64,000 bases of DNA from the NCBI RefSeq assembly GCF_003261575.2, contig NZ_CP036175.1, forward strand, positions 5,518,001-5,582,000. The letters run 5' to 3'. The notes under the pieces are model-generated. The model saw only the letters and a program-made list of their open reading frames with translations, was not told the DNA's origin and did not search any database. The stretch's first letter is position 1, and every line of letters begins with the position of its first letter. Shown here piece after piece: positions 23,583 to 33,042 of the stretch. This stretch comes from Klebsiella huaxiensis (lineage in GTDB: Bacteria > Pseudomonadota > Gammaproteobacteria > Enterobacterales > Enterobacteriaceae). The translations under genes were made by a program, and so were the position numbers.

Positions 23583-24720
23583 GTCACAGCCCCTCGATCT
23601 CAATCAGTTAGCGCAACAAATTAAACAATGGGGCACAGAGTTGGGGTTCCAGCAGGTCGGTATTACCGATACCGACCTGAGCGCCAGTGAACCTAAACTG
23701 CAGGCGTGGCTGGATAAACAATACCACGGCGAAATGGAGTGGATGGCGCGCCATGGAATGATGCGCGCACGCCCTCACGAACTCCAGCCCGGTACGTTAC
23801 GCGTGATTAGCGTGAGAATGAACTATCTGCCCGCTAACGCCGCTTTCGCCCGCACCCTGAAAGATCCCATCCTGGGTTACGTTAGCCGCTATGCTCTTGG
23901 GCGGGACTATCATAAGCTGCTACGTAACCGCCTGAAAAAACTAGGCGAGATGATTCAGGGACAGTATGCTTCGCTCAATTTTAGACCTTTTGTCGATTCC
24001 GCGCCGATTCTTGAGCGTCCTTTAGCTGAAAAAGCGGGGCTTGGCTGGACAGGTAAGCACTCACTAATCCTCAGTCGCGATGCTGGATCGTTTTTCTTTC
24101 TCGGTGAGTTGCTTATTGACCTCCCTCTGCCCATCGACCAACCCGTCGAAGAAGAGTGCGGGCGTTGTGTTGCCTGCATGACGATTTGCCCGACCGGCGC
24201 CATCGTTGAACCTTATACCGTTGATGCCCGGCGCTGCATTTCCTATCTGACCATCGAGCTGGAAGGTGCAATCCCGGAAGAGTTCCGCCCGCTGATCGGC
24301 AACCGCATCTATGGCTGCGATGACTGCCAGCTAATTTGCCCGTGGAACCGCTTTGCGCAGTTAACCGATGAAGATGACTTCAGTCCGCGTAAAGCGCTCC
24401 ATGCGCCTGCGCTACTGGAGCTGTTCGCCTGGAGCGAACCTTATTTTTTAAAAGTGACGGAAGGATCGGCCATTCGCCGTATTGGTCATCTGCGCTGGCT
24501 ACGTAATATCGCCGTCGCATTGGGAAATGCCCCCTGGGATGAAGCTAATCTGCAGGCCCTGGAGAGCCGCCGAGGTGAGCACCCACTTCTCGACGAACAC
24601 ATTGAATGGGCGGTTGCGCAGCAAATTGAGAAGAGAAATGCCAACGTGATTGAAGTGCAGTTGCCGAAGAAACTGCGGCTGGTCAGAGTGGTTGAAAAAG
24701 GGCTACCAAGAGATGCCTGA
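23581..24720 (+). CDS. queG: epoxyqueuosine reductase QueG
   Basis: Cobalamin- and iron-sulphur-dependent enzyme for the last step of queuosine synthesis, reducing epoxyqueuosine in tRNA. The 379-residue protein has the DUF1730 cobalamin-binding N-domain, then two 4Fe-4S motifs, CGRCVACMTICPTGA (near 190) and CDDCQLICPWNR (near 245), and C-terminal HEAT-like helices. The ATG at 23581 ([13 protein letters not shown]) matches the E. coli start; the open frame to 23533 was rejected. It is divergent from nnr. Confidence 0.96.
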   Translation: MSQPLDLNQLAQQIKQWGTELGFQQVGITDTDLSASEPKLQAWLDKQYHGEMEWMARHGMMRARPHELQPGTLRVISVRMNYLPANAAFARTLKDPILGYVSRYALGRDYHKLLRNRLKKLGEMIQGQYASLNFRPFVDSAPILERPLAEKAGLGWTGKHSLILSRDAGSFFFLGELLIDLPLPIDQPVEEECGRCVACMTICPTGAIVEPYTVDARRCISYLTIELEGAIPEEFRPLIGNRIYGCDDCQLICPWNRFAQLTDEDDFSPRKALHAPALLELFAWSEPYFLKVTEGSAIRRIGHLRWLRNIAVALGNAPWDEANLQALESRRGEHPLLDEHIEWAVAQQIEKRNANVIEVQLPKKLRLVRVVEKGLPRDA

Positions 24721-24991
24721 TTCATTCACAGGGTGTGAATAAAAATAAAAACACATTGCGTATCAACATGCAGACGTTCGTCAAGTGATCGGATTAACAC
24801 TTTGAAATGAAATTTTATTCTTATATTTCAACAAAATAAGAAGATACTATTTATATAACGAAGTATTTTTCCGACTAATGGCAAAAGATTAACCTGTGGA
24901 TAACTCTGTTCACAGTATTTTCCTGGGTACAACGAAAATCATCCCCGGCGCGATTTTGCGCTGTGGATAAAATGAGTATCGGAAGAAATTT
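24721..24991. other. datA-like DnaA-titration locus with DnaA boxes
   Basis: This gene-free 271-bp gap lies between queG and the tRNA-Gly genes, exactly where E. coli has datA, the site that titrates DnaA and promotes DnaA-ATP hydrolysis with IHF. Three perfect 9-mers TTATNCACA occur, all on the minus strand: 24734-24742 (TTATTCACA), 24895-24903 and 24962-24970 (both TTATCCACA). A fourth with one mismatch lies at 24722-24730. Between the boxes the DNA is AT-rich, as an IHF site would be, but I see no clean IHF consensus. Functional assignment is by position and box content. Confidence 0.7.
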
Positions 24992-25067
<76 letters not shown>

Positions 25068-25211
25068 TTAATCTTTGTCTTTCAAGCTGCTTCTGCGTTA
25101 GCTGCCTTCACTCACTTTAGTCACTTACTTAAGTAAGCTCCCAAAGATTCGTTCAGTTGCTGCCTTGCCGCAACTCGAAATCCTGTGATTAGGATGATGA
25201 TTTTCAAATTT
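25068..25211. repeat. tRNA-Gly spacer, copy 1 of tandem repeat
   Basis: This 144-bp spacer is almost identical to the one at 25288-25432. It has a palindromic core (GCTTACTTAAGTAAG on the minus strand) inside a conserved segment, which probably folds in the polycistronic tRNA precursor. With the tRNA it makes a repeat unit of about 220 bp. Confidence 0.8.
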
Positions 25212-25287
<76 letters not shown>

Positions 25288-25432
25288 TTAATCTTAGTCT
25301 TTCAAGCTGCTTCTGCGTTAGCCGCCTTCACTTACTTTAGTCACTTACTTAAGTAAGCTCCTAAAGATTCGTTCAGTTGCTGCCTTGCCGCAACTCGAAG
25401 TCCTGTGATTAGGATGGTACTTTTCAAATTTT
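25288..25432. repeat. tRNA-Gly spacer, copy 2 of tandem repeat
   Basis: This 145-bp spacer differs from copy 1 at only a handful of positions, with one extra T next to the tRNA. The near identity of both spacers and tRNAs points to tandem duplication or gene conversion. Confidence 0.8.
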
Positions 25433-25508
<76 letters not shown>

Positions 25509-25570
25509 ATACTTCTGGCCATATTTCTATAGCGTCGTGATTTGCATTTCTGCTTCGTCACGGGAGGCGC

Positions 25571-25598
25571 ATTATACGAGAATTCGATTTACCTGCAA
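25571..25598 (-). promoter_or_regulatory. promoter of the tRNA-Gly operon
   Basis: On the minus strand TTGCAG (25593-25598) and a perfect TATAAT (25571-25576) are 16 bp apart. The GC-rich discriminator GCGCCTCCC follows, as is typical of stringently controlled stable-RNA promoters. It lies about 60 bp ahead of the first tRNA. Confidence 0.8.
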
Positions 25599-25794
25599 CC
25601 CCCCTGAGAGCAATTTTTTTTGTTTTTGGTTCAAGTGACCACTTTATCACCAGACATACTCTTAAATTGCCTAAATAACCATCACGTGCGGCAAAATAAC
25701 TTTTTCCGGCTTCGCTAAAGGCGCAAAATCGCTCAAGTTTATCGGCGGATACCGCCCGCTGACGGTCAACAACGATGACAACCAGGGAAATAAA

Positions 25795-26526
25795 ATGAAA
25801 AAAGCGCTTACCGTCCTGCTGCTGACTACGCTTGCTACAGGAACAGCATCGGCAACAACGCTACATTTTGGGACAACGACGGCCAATCCGCCGTATGAAA
25901 CTGTCAATGGTAAAAATCAGCCCACGGGTTTTGATATCGACCTGGCCAATGCGCTGTGCAAGCAGATGCAGGTTGAATGCAAATTTACCCCCCAAAGCTT
26001 CGATACGCTCATCCCGGCGCTGCGCTTTAAGAAATTCGACGCCGTTATTGCCGGTATTGAAGTGATTCCCATGCGAGAAAAGCAGGTCGCTTTCAGCCAT
26101 CCCTATCGTCAGGAGCTATCCGGCGTGGTGGTAACAGCGAGGGACGCAGCCCACACGTTTACCGATCTGAAAGACAAAAAACTCGGCGTCGTGAAAGGCA
26201 CTATTCATCAACATTACCTGCGTGACAAACAAAAAGCCGTACATGCCGTACCTTTTGAGAGCGACGAAAGTGCCTTAAACGCGCTGAAAGAAGGCGTGAT
26301 TAGCGGAGTGATCGGCGATCAGGAAACGCTAACTAAATGGCAGCAGGATAACCCTGATTACGGCATCATGGATGAACGCGCAACGGATCCCGCCTACTAC
26401 GGCAGGCAGTTCGCCATTGCAGTGCGCAAAGATGACCCGGAGCTGCTGAATAACCTCAATGCCGCACTGGACGTCGTTAAAGCGTCGCCAGAATTCCTGG
26501 AAATGGAGCAGAAGTGGTTTAAATAG
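25795..26526 (+). CDS. periplasmic amino-acid-binding protein, ArtJ/ArtI-like
   Basis: Type II solute-binding protein of the SBP_bac_3 family, which delivers polar amino acids to an ABC importer. The 243-residue protein has a Sec signal (MKKALTVLLLTTLATGTASA), then TTANPPYE, GFDIDLANALCKQM, FDTLIPALRFKKFDAVIAG and YYGRQFAIAVRKDDPELL, all in the order seen in ArtJ. Arginine or another basic amino acid is the likely ligand, but the pocket cannot be assigned by eye. It stands alone: no permease or ATPase gene is adjacent, so it probably feeds a transporter encoded elsewhere. E. coli has no gene here between tRNA-Gly and orn. AGGGAAAT precedes the ATG. Confidence 0.85.
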   Translation: MKKALTVLLLTTLATGTASATTLHFGTTTANPPYETVNGKNQPTGFDIDLANALCKQMQVECKFTPQSFDTLIPALRFKKFDAVIAGIEVIPMREKQVAFSHPYRQELSGVVVTARDAAHTFTDLKDKKLGVVKGTIHQHYLRDKQKAVHAVPFESDESALNALKEGVISGVIGDQETLTKWQQDNPDYGIMDERATDPAYYGRQFAIAVRKDDPELLNNLNAALDVVKASPEFLEMEQKWFK

Positions 26527-26567
26527 CAGAAAGTATTGCCGGGGCATTTCCGGCCCCGGCACAGATA

Positions 26568-27113
26568 TCAGAGCTGAATAAAGTGCTCACGGTAGTAAGC
26601 CAGTTCCGCCACCGACTCACGGATATCGTCCATCGCCTGATGGGTCCCTTGTTTCTTAAAGCCGTCTAGAATTTCCGGTTTCCAGCGACGCGCCAGCTCT
26701 TTTAGCGTGCTGACGTCCAGATAACGATAGTGGAAGTAAGCTTCCAGTTCCGGCATATATTTAAATAAAAAGCGACGATCCTGGCCGATGCTGTTACCGC
26801 AAATCGGTGATTTACCCGCAGGCACCCACTGTTTGAGGAATTCAATAGTCGCCAGTTCCGCTTCACGATCGCCCTCAGTGCTCGCTTTCACGCGCTCCAC
26901 CAGCCCGCTACCGGTATGGGTGCGTACGTTCCACTCATCCATCAACGCCAGCTGCGCATCAGACTGATGCACTGCGATCGTCGGCCCTTCCGCCAGGATG
27001 TTCAGGTTCGCGTCGGTCACCAGGGTGGCGATTTCAATGATGCGATCGCGCTCCGGATCCAGTCCCGTCATTTCAAGATCGATCCAAATCAGGTTGTTTT
27101 CATCTGCACTCAT
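26568..27113 (-). CDS. orn: oligoribonuclease Orn
   Basis: Essential DEDDh 3'-to-5' exoribonuclease that finishes RNA decay by hydrolysing dinucleotides, including pGpG from c-di-GMP turnover. The 181-residue protein carries [14 protein letters not shown] near residue 8 (first Asp and Glu), [10 protein letters not shown] near 105 and [10 protein letters not shown] near 157 (His and Asp). The ATG at 27113 ([13 protein letters not shown]) was chosen over a 116-residue upstream extension with no family resemblance. It is divergent from rsgA. Confidence 0.97.
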   Translation of the reverse strand: MSADENNLIWIDLEMTGLDPERDRIIEIATLVTDANLNILAEGPTIAVHQSDAQLALMDEWNVRTHTGSGLVERVKASTEGDREAELATIEFLKQWVPAGKSPICGNSIGQDRRFLFKYMPELEAYFHYRYLDVSTLKELARRWKPEILDGFKKQGTHQAMDDIRESVAELAYYREHFIQL

Positions 27114-27207
27114 GTTATTTTCCACCCTTCTTACGTAACTATATTGATCTAAAATAGCGTGTATCATAGAGGTTTTGCCCATACAGGGCGACCAGGAGCC
27201 AGTTCGA

Positions 27208-28266
27208 TTGAGTAAAAATAAACTCTCCAAAGGCCAAGAGCGCCGCGTGAAGGCCAACCACCAGCGCCGCCTGAAAACGACTTCGGAGAAGGCCGATTTT
27301 GATGACAATCTGTTCGGCGAGAAATCCGAAGGTATCGTCATTAGCCGCTTTGGTATGCATGCCGATGTCGAATCCGCCGACGGTAGCGTCCATCGCTGCA
27401 ATATTCGTCGCACCATCCGTTCGCTGGTCACTGGCGATCGCGTCGTCTGGCGTCCAGGCAAAAGCGCAGCTGCAGGGGTTAACGTTAAAGGTATCGTTGA
27501 AGCAGTGCATGAACGAACCTCAGTGCTGACGCGCCCGGATTTCTACGACGGTGTGAAACCCATCGCCGCCAATATCAATCAGATAGTCATTGTTTCAGCA
27601 ATTTTGCCTGAGCTATCACCGAATATTATCGACCGTTATCTCGTCGCCTGCGAAACGCTGAACGTTGAGCCGCTGATTGTGCTCAATAAGACAGATCTGT
27701 TGGATGAAGACGCCATGGCCTTCGTCAACGAGCAAATGGATGTTTACCGCAAGATAGGTTACCGCGTACTGATGGTCTCCAGCCGTACTCAGGATGGTCT
27801 GAAGCCGCTTGAAGAAGCGCTCACTGACCGAATCAGCATCTTTGCCGGGCAGTCCGGGGTGGGAAAATCCAGTTTACTGAATGCTCTCCTGGGCCTGCAG
27901 GAAGAAATCCTCACCAATGATGTCTCTGACAACTCGGGACTGGGCCAGCACACCACCACTGCCGCGCGCCTTTACCACTTCCCGCACGGCGGCGATGTGA
28001 TTGATTCCCCGGGCGTACGCGAGTTCGGCCTCTGGCATCTCGACGCGGAACAAATTACCCACGGCTTTGTCGAATTCCATGACTATTTAGGCCGCTGCAA
28101 ATATCGCGACTGCAAACACGATACCGACCCAGGCTGCGCAATTCGCGAAGCGGTAGAGAATGGCGCAATTGCAGAGAGCCGGTTTGAAAACTATCACCGC
28201 ATTTTGGAAAGCATGGCGCAGGTACAGGTAAAAACGCGTAAAAGCTTTTCATCAACCGATGACTGA
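27208..28266 (+). CDS. rsgA: ribosome biogenesis GTPase RsgA
   Basis: Circularly permuted GTPase that checks late maturation of the 30S subunit and releases RbfA. The 352-residue protein has an N-terminal OB fold, the G motifs in the permuted order NKTD (G4), GQSGVGKSS (G1) and DSPGVREFG (G3), and a C-terminal zinc knuckle [14 protein letters not shown]. The start is a TTG at 27208 ([15 protein letters not shown]) with AGGAG about 9 bases upstream; an 11-codon extension to 27175 was rejected. Psd follows 94 bp later. Confidence 0.94.
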   Translation: MSKNKLSKGQERRVKANHQRRLKTTSEKADFDDNLFGEKSEGIVISRFGMHADVESADGSVHRCNIRRTIRSLVTGDRVVWRPGKSAAAGVNVKGIVEAVHERTSVLTRPDFYDGVKPIAANINQIVIVSAILPELSPNIIDRYLVACETLNVEPLIVLNKTDLLDEDAMAFVNEQMDVYRKIGYRVLMVSSRTQDGLKPLEEALTDRISIFAGQSGVGKSSLLNALLGLQEEILTNDVSDNSGLGQHTTTAARLYHFPHGGDVIDSPGVREFGLWHLDAEQITHGFVEFHDYLGRCKYRDCKHDTDPGCAIREAVENGAIAESRFENYHRILESMAQVQVKTRKSFSSTDD

Positions 28267-28360
28267 CATTTAAGCTGAGCATCGTTAGAATCGCCCCCTT
28301 TTTTCAGACCCTCGCTAATGCGGGTGGTCAGGAACGACAAATAATGGCCTGGAGGCTACC

Positions 28361-29323
28361 TTGTTAAACGATCTTAAACTTTCGCTGCAATACATTCTGC
28401 CTAAACTGTGGCTCACCCGCCTCGCAGGCTGGGGTGCACGCAAGCGAGCAGGTTGGCTGACAAAACTGGTCATCGATCTGTTCGTGAAATACTACAAGGT
28501 CGATATGAAAGAGGCACAAAAGCCTGATACCGCCAACTATCGCACCTTTAACGACTTCTTCGTTCGCCCGCTGCGCGATGATGTGCGCCCATTAAACACC
28601 GACCCGAGCGTGCTGGTGATGCCTGCTGATGGCGTAATCAGCCAGTTGGGTGCCATTGAAGAAGATAAAATTCTGCAGGCCAAAGGCCACAACTACAGCC
28701 TTGAAGCTCTGCTGGCCGGTAACTATCAGATGGCTGCCCTGTTCCGTAACGGGAGCTTTGTCACCACTTATCTTTCACCGCGCGATTACCACCGCGTTCA
28801 CATGCCGTGTAACGGTATTCTGCGCGAGATGATCTATGTGCCAGGCGATCTGTTCTCAGTAAACCATCTGACCGCGCAAAACGTGCCAAATCTTTTTGCC
28901 CGCAACGAGCGCGTCATCTGTCTGTTTGACACTGAGTTTGGCCCAATGGCGCAAATTCTGGTGGGTGCCACTATCGTCGGCAGTATCGAAACCGTCTGGT
29001 CCGGGACCGTGACTCCGCCCCGCGAAGGTATCATCAAACGCTGGACCTGGCCTGCCGGTGACAACGAAGGATCTGTCGCACTGCTTAAAGGCCAGGAGAT
29101 GGGTCGCTTCAAGCTTGGCTCCACGGTGATTAACCTGTTTGCCCCAGGCCAGGTGAAGCTGGTTGAGCAATTACAAAGCCTGTCGGTGACCAAAATTGGT
29201 CAGCCGCTGGCGACCGCACCTGAAGCCGTCACTCCCGTTGAGCCTGCACCGCCGTCGGAAGAAGAAGTCCGCGCCGAACACGCAGCCAGCCCGCTGGTTA
29301 GCGATAAACAAGACGAAGGTTAA
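28361..29323 (+). CDS. psd: phosphatidylserine decarboxylase proenzyme Psd
   Basis: Inner-membrane enzyme that decarboxylates phosphatidylserine to phosphatidylethanolamine. The 320-residue proenzyme self-cleaves at the LGST motif (residues about 252-255), making the pyruvoyl group on the new alpha-chain serine. HRVHMPCNG near 147 and the ADGV segment near 90 supply the protease-like His and Asp. The start is TTG with GGAGG 5 bases upstream. The tail beyond residue 290 is Pro/Glu-rich and variable. Psd is followed 24 bp later by mscM, an arrangement kept in E. coli. Confidence 0.96.
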   Translation: MLNDLKLSLQYILPKLWLTRLAGWGARKRAGWLTKLVIDLFVKYYKVDMKEAQKPDTANYRTFNDFFVRPLRDDVRPLNTDPSVLVMPADGVISQLGAIEEDKILQAKGHNYSLEALLAGNYQMAALFRNGSFVTTYLSPRDYHRVHMPCNGILREMIYVPGDLFSVNHLTAQNVPNLFARNERVICLFDTEFGPMAQILVGATIVGSIETVWSGTVTPPREGIIKRWTWPAGDNEGSVALLKGQEMGRFKLGSTVINLFAPGQVKLVEQLQSLSVTKIGQPLATAPEAVTPVEPAPPSEEEVRAEHAASPLVSDKQDEG

Positions 29324-29347
29324 TTCCTGAGAGAAAAAGGTTACACC

Positions 29348-32300
29348 GTGCGCCTGATATACACTTTCCTGTTGGCCTTGAGCCTCAGTTTTGGGGCGTA
29401 CGCAGCAACCGCCCCGGATGCAAAACAGATAGCGCAGGAACTGGAGCAGGCGAAGGCGGCAAAACCCGCCCAGCCTGAAACCGTTGAGGTTCTGCAATCC
29501 GCCCTGAACGCGCTTGAGGAACGTAATGCCTCCCTTGAGCGCGCTCGTCAGTACCAGGACGTTATCGATAACTTCCCCAAGCTGTCGCAAAACCTGCGCG
29601 CGCAGCTCAATAATCTGAGCGATGAGCCGCGCGAGGTTTCAACCACTCTCTCCTCTGATGCCCTGAACCAGGAGATTCTCCAGGTCAGCAGTCAGCTGCT
29701 GGAAGCCAGTCGTAAGGCGCAGCAGGAGCAGGATCGCGCCCGTGATATCGCCGATTCACTCAACCAGTTACCGCAGCAGCAGACCGACGCCCGCCGTCAA
29801 TTAAACGATGTTGAACGCCGGGTTGGTGCGCAAAACAGCAATACGCCGCTGGCACAAGCGCAGAATCTCGGACTACAAGCGGAATCTGCACGTCTGAAAG
29901 CGCTGGTTGATGAACTGGACCTGGCACAGCTTTCCGCTAATAACCGCCAGGAGCTTTCTCGGATGCGCTCCGAGCTGGCGCAGAAACAGAGTGAGCAGCT
30001 CGATGCCTGGCTACAGGCGCTACGCAATCAGCTTAACAACCAACGGCAGCGCGAAGCGGAAAAAGCGCTGGAAAGCACCGAACTGCTGGCGGAAAACAGC
30101 GAAAACCTGCCGCCGGATATCGTGACCCAATTCAAGGTTAACCGCGAGCTTTCGCAGGCGTTGAATCAGCAGGCCCAGCGCATGGATCTGATCGCCTCAC
30201 AGCAGCGTCAGGCCACCAATCAAACCCTGCAGGTGCGCCAGGCGTTGAACACCCTGCGCGAGCAGTCTCAATGGCTGGGTTCTTCTAATTTGCTCGGTGA
30301 AGCCTTGCGCGCCCAGGTTGCACGACTACCGGAAATACCACGCCCGCAACAGTTAGATACAGAAATGGCGCAACTGCGTGTTCAGCGCTTACGCTATGAA
30401 GATCAGCTCGGAAAACAGCCGCAGCTGAAGCAGATTCGTCAGGTGGACGGTGAACCGCTAACCAACGAGCAAAACCGCATTCTGCAAGCCCAGATGCGCA
30501 CGCAAACTGAGCTACTTAACTCATTGCTGCGCGGTGGCGATACGCTCATGCTCGAACTGACCAAGCTGAAAGTGGCTAACGGCCAGCTAGAGGATGCGCT
30601 TAAAGAGATAAACGAAGCCACCCATCGCTATCTGTTCTGGACCTCCGACGTCAGCCCGATTGGTTTTTCATGGCCGCTGGAGATAGTTCAGGATTTACGC
30701 CGCCTGATCTCACTCGACACCATGAGCCAGCTCGGCAAAGCCAGCATGATGATGCTGACCAGCAAAGAGACGATACTGCCGCTGTTCGGTGCGCTCATCC
30801 TGGTCGGGTTTAGTATCAGCTCACGCCGTCACTTCACTAGCTTCCTTGAGCGCTCCAGCGCGCGGGTCGGCAAGGTCACACAGGACCACTTCTGGCTCAC
30901 GCTGCGCACTGTTTTCTGGTCGATACTGGTGGCCTCGCCGCTGCCGGTATTGTGGATGACGCTGGGCTACGGCCTGCAGGCGGCCTGGCCTTTCCCGCTG
31001 GCGGTAGCTATTGGCGATAGCGTCACCGCTACGGTGCCATTGCTGTGGGTGGTAATGATTTGCGCCACCTTCGCCCGCCCAAACGGCCTGTTTATCGCCC
31101 ACTTCGGCTGGCCGCGCAGCCGCGTCAGCAAAGCAATGCGCTACTACCTGATGAGTATCGGATTGATTGTGCCGCTGATTATGGCGCTCATCACCTTTGA
31201 TAACCTCAACGATCGCGAGTTTTCCGCTTCTCTCGGCCGCCTCTGCTTTATGCTGATTTGCGGTGCGCTGGCGATGGTCACCCTGAGCCTGAAACGCGCC
31301 GGAATACCGCTGTATCTCGATAAAGAAGGCAGCGGCGACAATATGGTGAACCGGCTGCTATGGAATATGCTGCTCGGCGCGCCGCTGATCGCGATGCTGG
31401 CGGCTGCGGTTGGCTATCTCGCTACCTCACAGGCGCTACTCGCCAGGCTGGAAACTTCAGTCGCCATTTGGTTCCTGTTGTTGGTGGTTTATCACATCAT
31501 CCGCCGCTGGATGCTAATTCAGCGCCGCCGCCTGGCGTTCGATCGCGCGAAGCATCGACGGGCGGAGATCCTCGCCCAACGTGCCCGTGGCGAAGAAGAA
31601 GTGCAGCACACCAGCAGCCCGGAAGGCTCAATGGAAGCCGAGGTCAGCGAAATCGATCTCGACGCCATCAGTACCCAGTCTTTACGCCTTGTACGCTCCC
31701 TGCTGATGCTGATCGCACTGGTGTCGGTCATCGTCCTGTGGTCGGAAATCCACTCCGCATTCGGTTTCCTGGAAAACATCTCTCTGTGGGACGTGACTTC
31801 TACGGTGCAGGGTGTTGAGAGCCTGGAGCCGATTACTCTCGGTGCGGTGCTTATTGCCATTCTGGTGCTGATTATCACCACGCAGTTGGTGCGTAACCTG
31901 CCCGCATTGCTGGAGCTGGCAATTCTTCAACACCTGGAGCTGACGCCAGGAACCGGCTACGCCATCACCACCATTACCAAATATCTGCTGATGCTGATCG
32001 GTGGCCTGGTCGGCTTCTCGATGATTGGGATTGAGTGGTCGAAGCTACAGTGGCTCATCGCCGCCCTCGGTGTCGGCCTCGGTTTTGGCTTACAAGAGAT
32101 TTTCGCCAACTTTATCTCCGGCCTGATTATCCTGTTCGAAAAACCGATACGTATTGGCGATACGGTGACTATCCGCGATCTCACAGGGAGCGTGACGCGC
32201 ATTAATACCCGCGCCACCACTATCAGCGACTGGGACCGCAAAGAGATTATTGTGCCGAACAAGGCGTTCATTACCGAACAGTTCATCAACTGGTCGCTGT

Positions 32301-32674
32301 CTGATTCGGTCACGCGCGTGGTGTTAACCGTTCCCGCGCCGGTGGACGCTAATACTGAAGAGGTCGCACAGATCCTGTTGACCGCTGCGCACCGCTGCTC
32401 GTTAGTCATCGACACCCCAGCACCGGAAGCCTTCCTTGTTGACCTACAGCAGGGGATCCAGATTTTCGAGCTGCGTATTTTCGCCGCCGAAATGGGCCAC
32501 CGCATGCCGTTGCGTCACGAGATGCATCAGCTGATTCTGGCGGGCTTCCGCGAACATGGTATCGACATGCCGTTCCCTCCGTTCCAGATGCGTCTGGAGA
32601 GTATCGATGGCAGAAAGAGCAGCAGAGCGCTGACATCAGCAGGGAAATCCAGCCGCGCGCCTGGCGGTCTGTAA
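29348..32674 (+). CDS. mscM: miniconductance mechanosensitive channel MscM (YjeP)
   Basis: Large MscS-family inner-membrane channel that releases small solutes under osmotic downshock. The 1108-residue protein begins at a GTG with a signal peptide (cleavage near AYAATAPD). A long periplasmic coiled-coil domain rich in Gln, Glu and Arg (residues about 20-470) is followed by many membrane helices (about 480-880) and the MscS core with the pore helix GVGLGFGLQEIFANFISG and FEKPIRIGDTVTI. It matches the E. coli length within one residue. It is probably cotranscribed with psd. Confidence 0.96.
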   Translation: MRLIYTFLLALSLSFGAYAATAPDAKQIAQELEQAKAAKPAQPETVEVLQSALNALEERNASLERARQYQDVIDNFPKLSQNLRAQLNNLSDEPREVSTTLSSDALNQEILQVSSQLLEASRKAQQEQDRARDIADSLNQLPQQQTDARRQLNDVERRVGAQNSNTPLAQAQNLGLQAESARLKALVDELDLAQLSANNRQELSRMRSELAQKQSEQLDAWLQALRNQLNNQRQREAEKALESTELLAENSENLPPDIVTQFKVNRELSQALNQQAQRMDLIASQQRQATNQTLQVRQALNTLREQSQWLGSSNLLGEALRAQVARLPEIPRPQQLDTEMAQLRVQRLRYEDQLGKQPQLKQIRQVDGEPLTNEQNRILQAQMRTQTELLNSLLRGGDTLMLELTKLKVANGQLEDALKEINEATHRYLFWTSDVSPIGFSWPLEIVQDLRRLISLDTMSQLGKASMMMLTSKETILPLFGALILVGFSISSRRHFTSFLERSSARVGKVTQDHFWLTLRTVFWSILVASPLPVLWMTLGYGLQAAWPFPLAVAIGDSVTATVPLLWVVMICATFARPNGLFIAHFGWPRSRVSKAMRYYLMSIGLIVPLIMALITFDNLNDREFSASLGRLCFMLICGALAMVTLSLKRAGIPLYLDKEGSGDNMVNRLLWNMLLGAPLIAMLAAAVGYLATSQALLARLETSVAIWFLLLVVYHIIRRWMLIQRRRLAFDRAKHRRAEILAQRARGEEEVQHTSSPEGSMEAEVSEIDLDAISTQSLRLVRSLLMLIALVSVIVLWSEIHSAFGFLENISLWDVTSTVQGVESLEPITLGAVLIAILVLIITTQLVRNLPALLELAILQHLELTPGTGYAITTITKYLLMLIGGLVGFSMIGIEWSKLQWLIAALGVGLGFGLQEIFANFISGLIILFEKPIRIGDTVTIRDLTGSVTRINTRATTISDWDRKEIIVPNKAFITEQFINWSLSDSVTRVVLTVPAPVDANTEEVAQILLTAAHRCSLVIDTPAPEAFLVDLQQGIQIFELRIFAAEMGHRMPLRHEMHQLILAGFREHGIDMPFPPFQMRLESIDGRKSSRALTSAGKSSRAPGGL

Positions 32675-32678
32675 GAAT

Positions 32679-32704
32679 GGCCTTGCCCGACAACGGGCAA
32701 GGCC
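32679..32704 (+). terminator. stem-loop after mscM
   Basis: The perfect 11-bp stem GGCCTTGCCCG with an ACAA loop begins 5 bases after the mscM stop. There is no T run, so it may protect the 3' end or act in the convergent direction. Confidence 0.6.
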
Positions 32705-32710
32705 AGCGCC

Positions 32711-33016
32711 TTAGCCTGCGGAAACCACAAACGATACTGCCGTACGTCGGCGGCAATTCTCATAAATCCCCAGCGCCAACAGCGAAAAGAAAATCGGCCC
32801 ACCGACCATCCACAGCGCGTTGCTCCAGTCCCCTGCGCCCATCACCGATTGAATCACGGTAAAGAAATTCGCAAAAGTCACCACCAGCACGACAACAGCA
32901 GTCGCCAACATCATTCAGCACGCGGCAAGAATACCGACCGTTTGCGTGGAGGTAAGCCCGGCAATGGTCCAGGACTGCGTTTTATCCGCACCGAATATGG
33001 CTGCTTCCCTCTTCAT
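32711..33016 (-). pseudogene. yjeM: remnant of APC-type transporter yjeM with in-frame stop
   Basis: On the minus strand, downstream of epmA, one frame reads MKREAAIFGADKTQSWTIAG and on to a TGA at 32915-32917. It then continues in the same frame for 67 codons to 32711, ending in the hydrophobic segments TFANFFTVIQSVM and GGPIFFSLLALGIYENC. This looks like the C-terminal end of an amino-acid/polyamine transporter. In E. coli yjeM lies at this place and in this direction relative to epmA. The first 80% of the gene is missing and yjeN and yjeO are absent. Gene decay is a firm reading; the yjeM identity rests on position and membrane pattern. Confidence 0.72.
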
Positions 33017-33042
33017 GGTGAAAAGGGAAGCGAAGGGGACAA

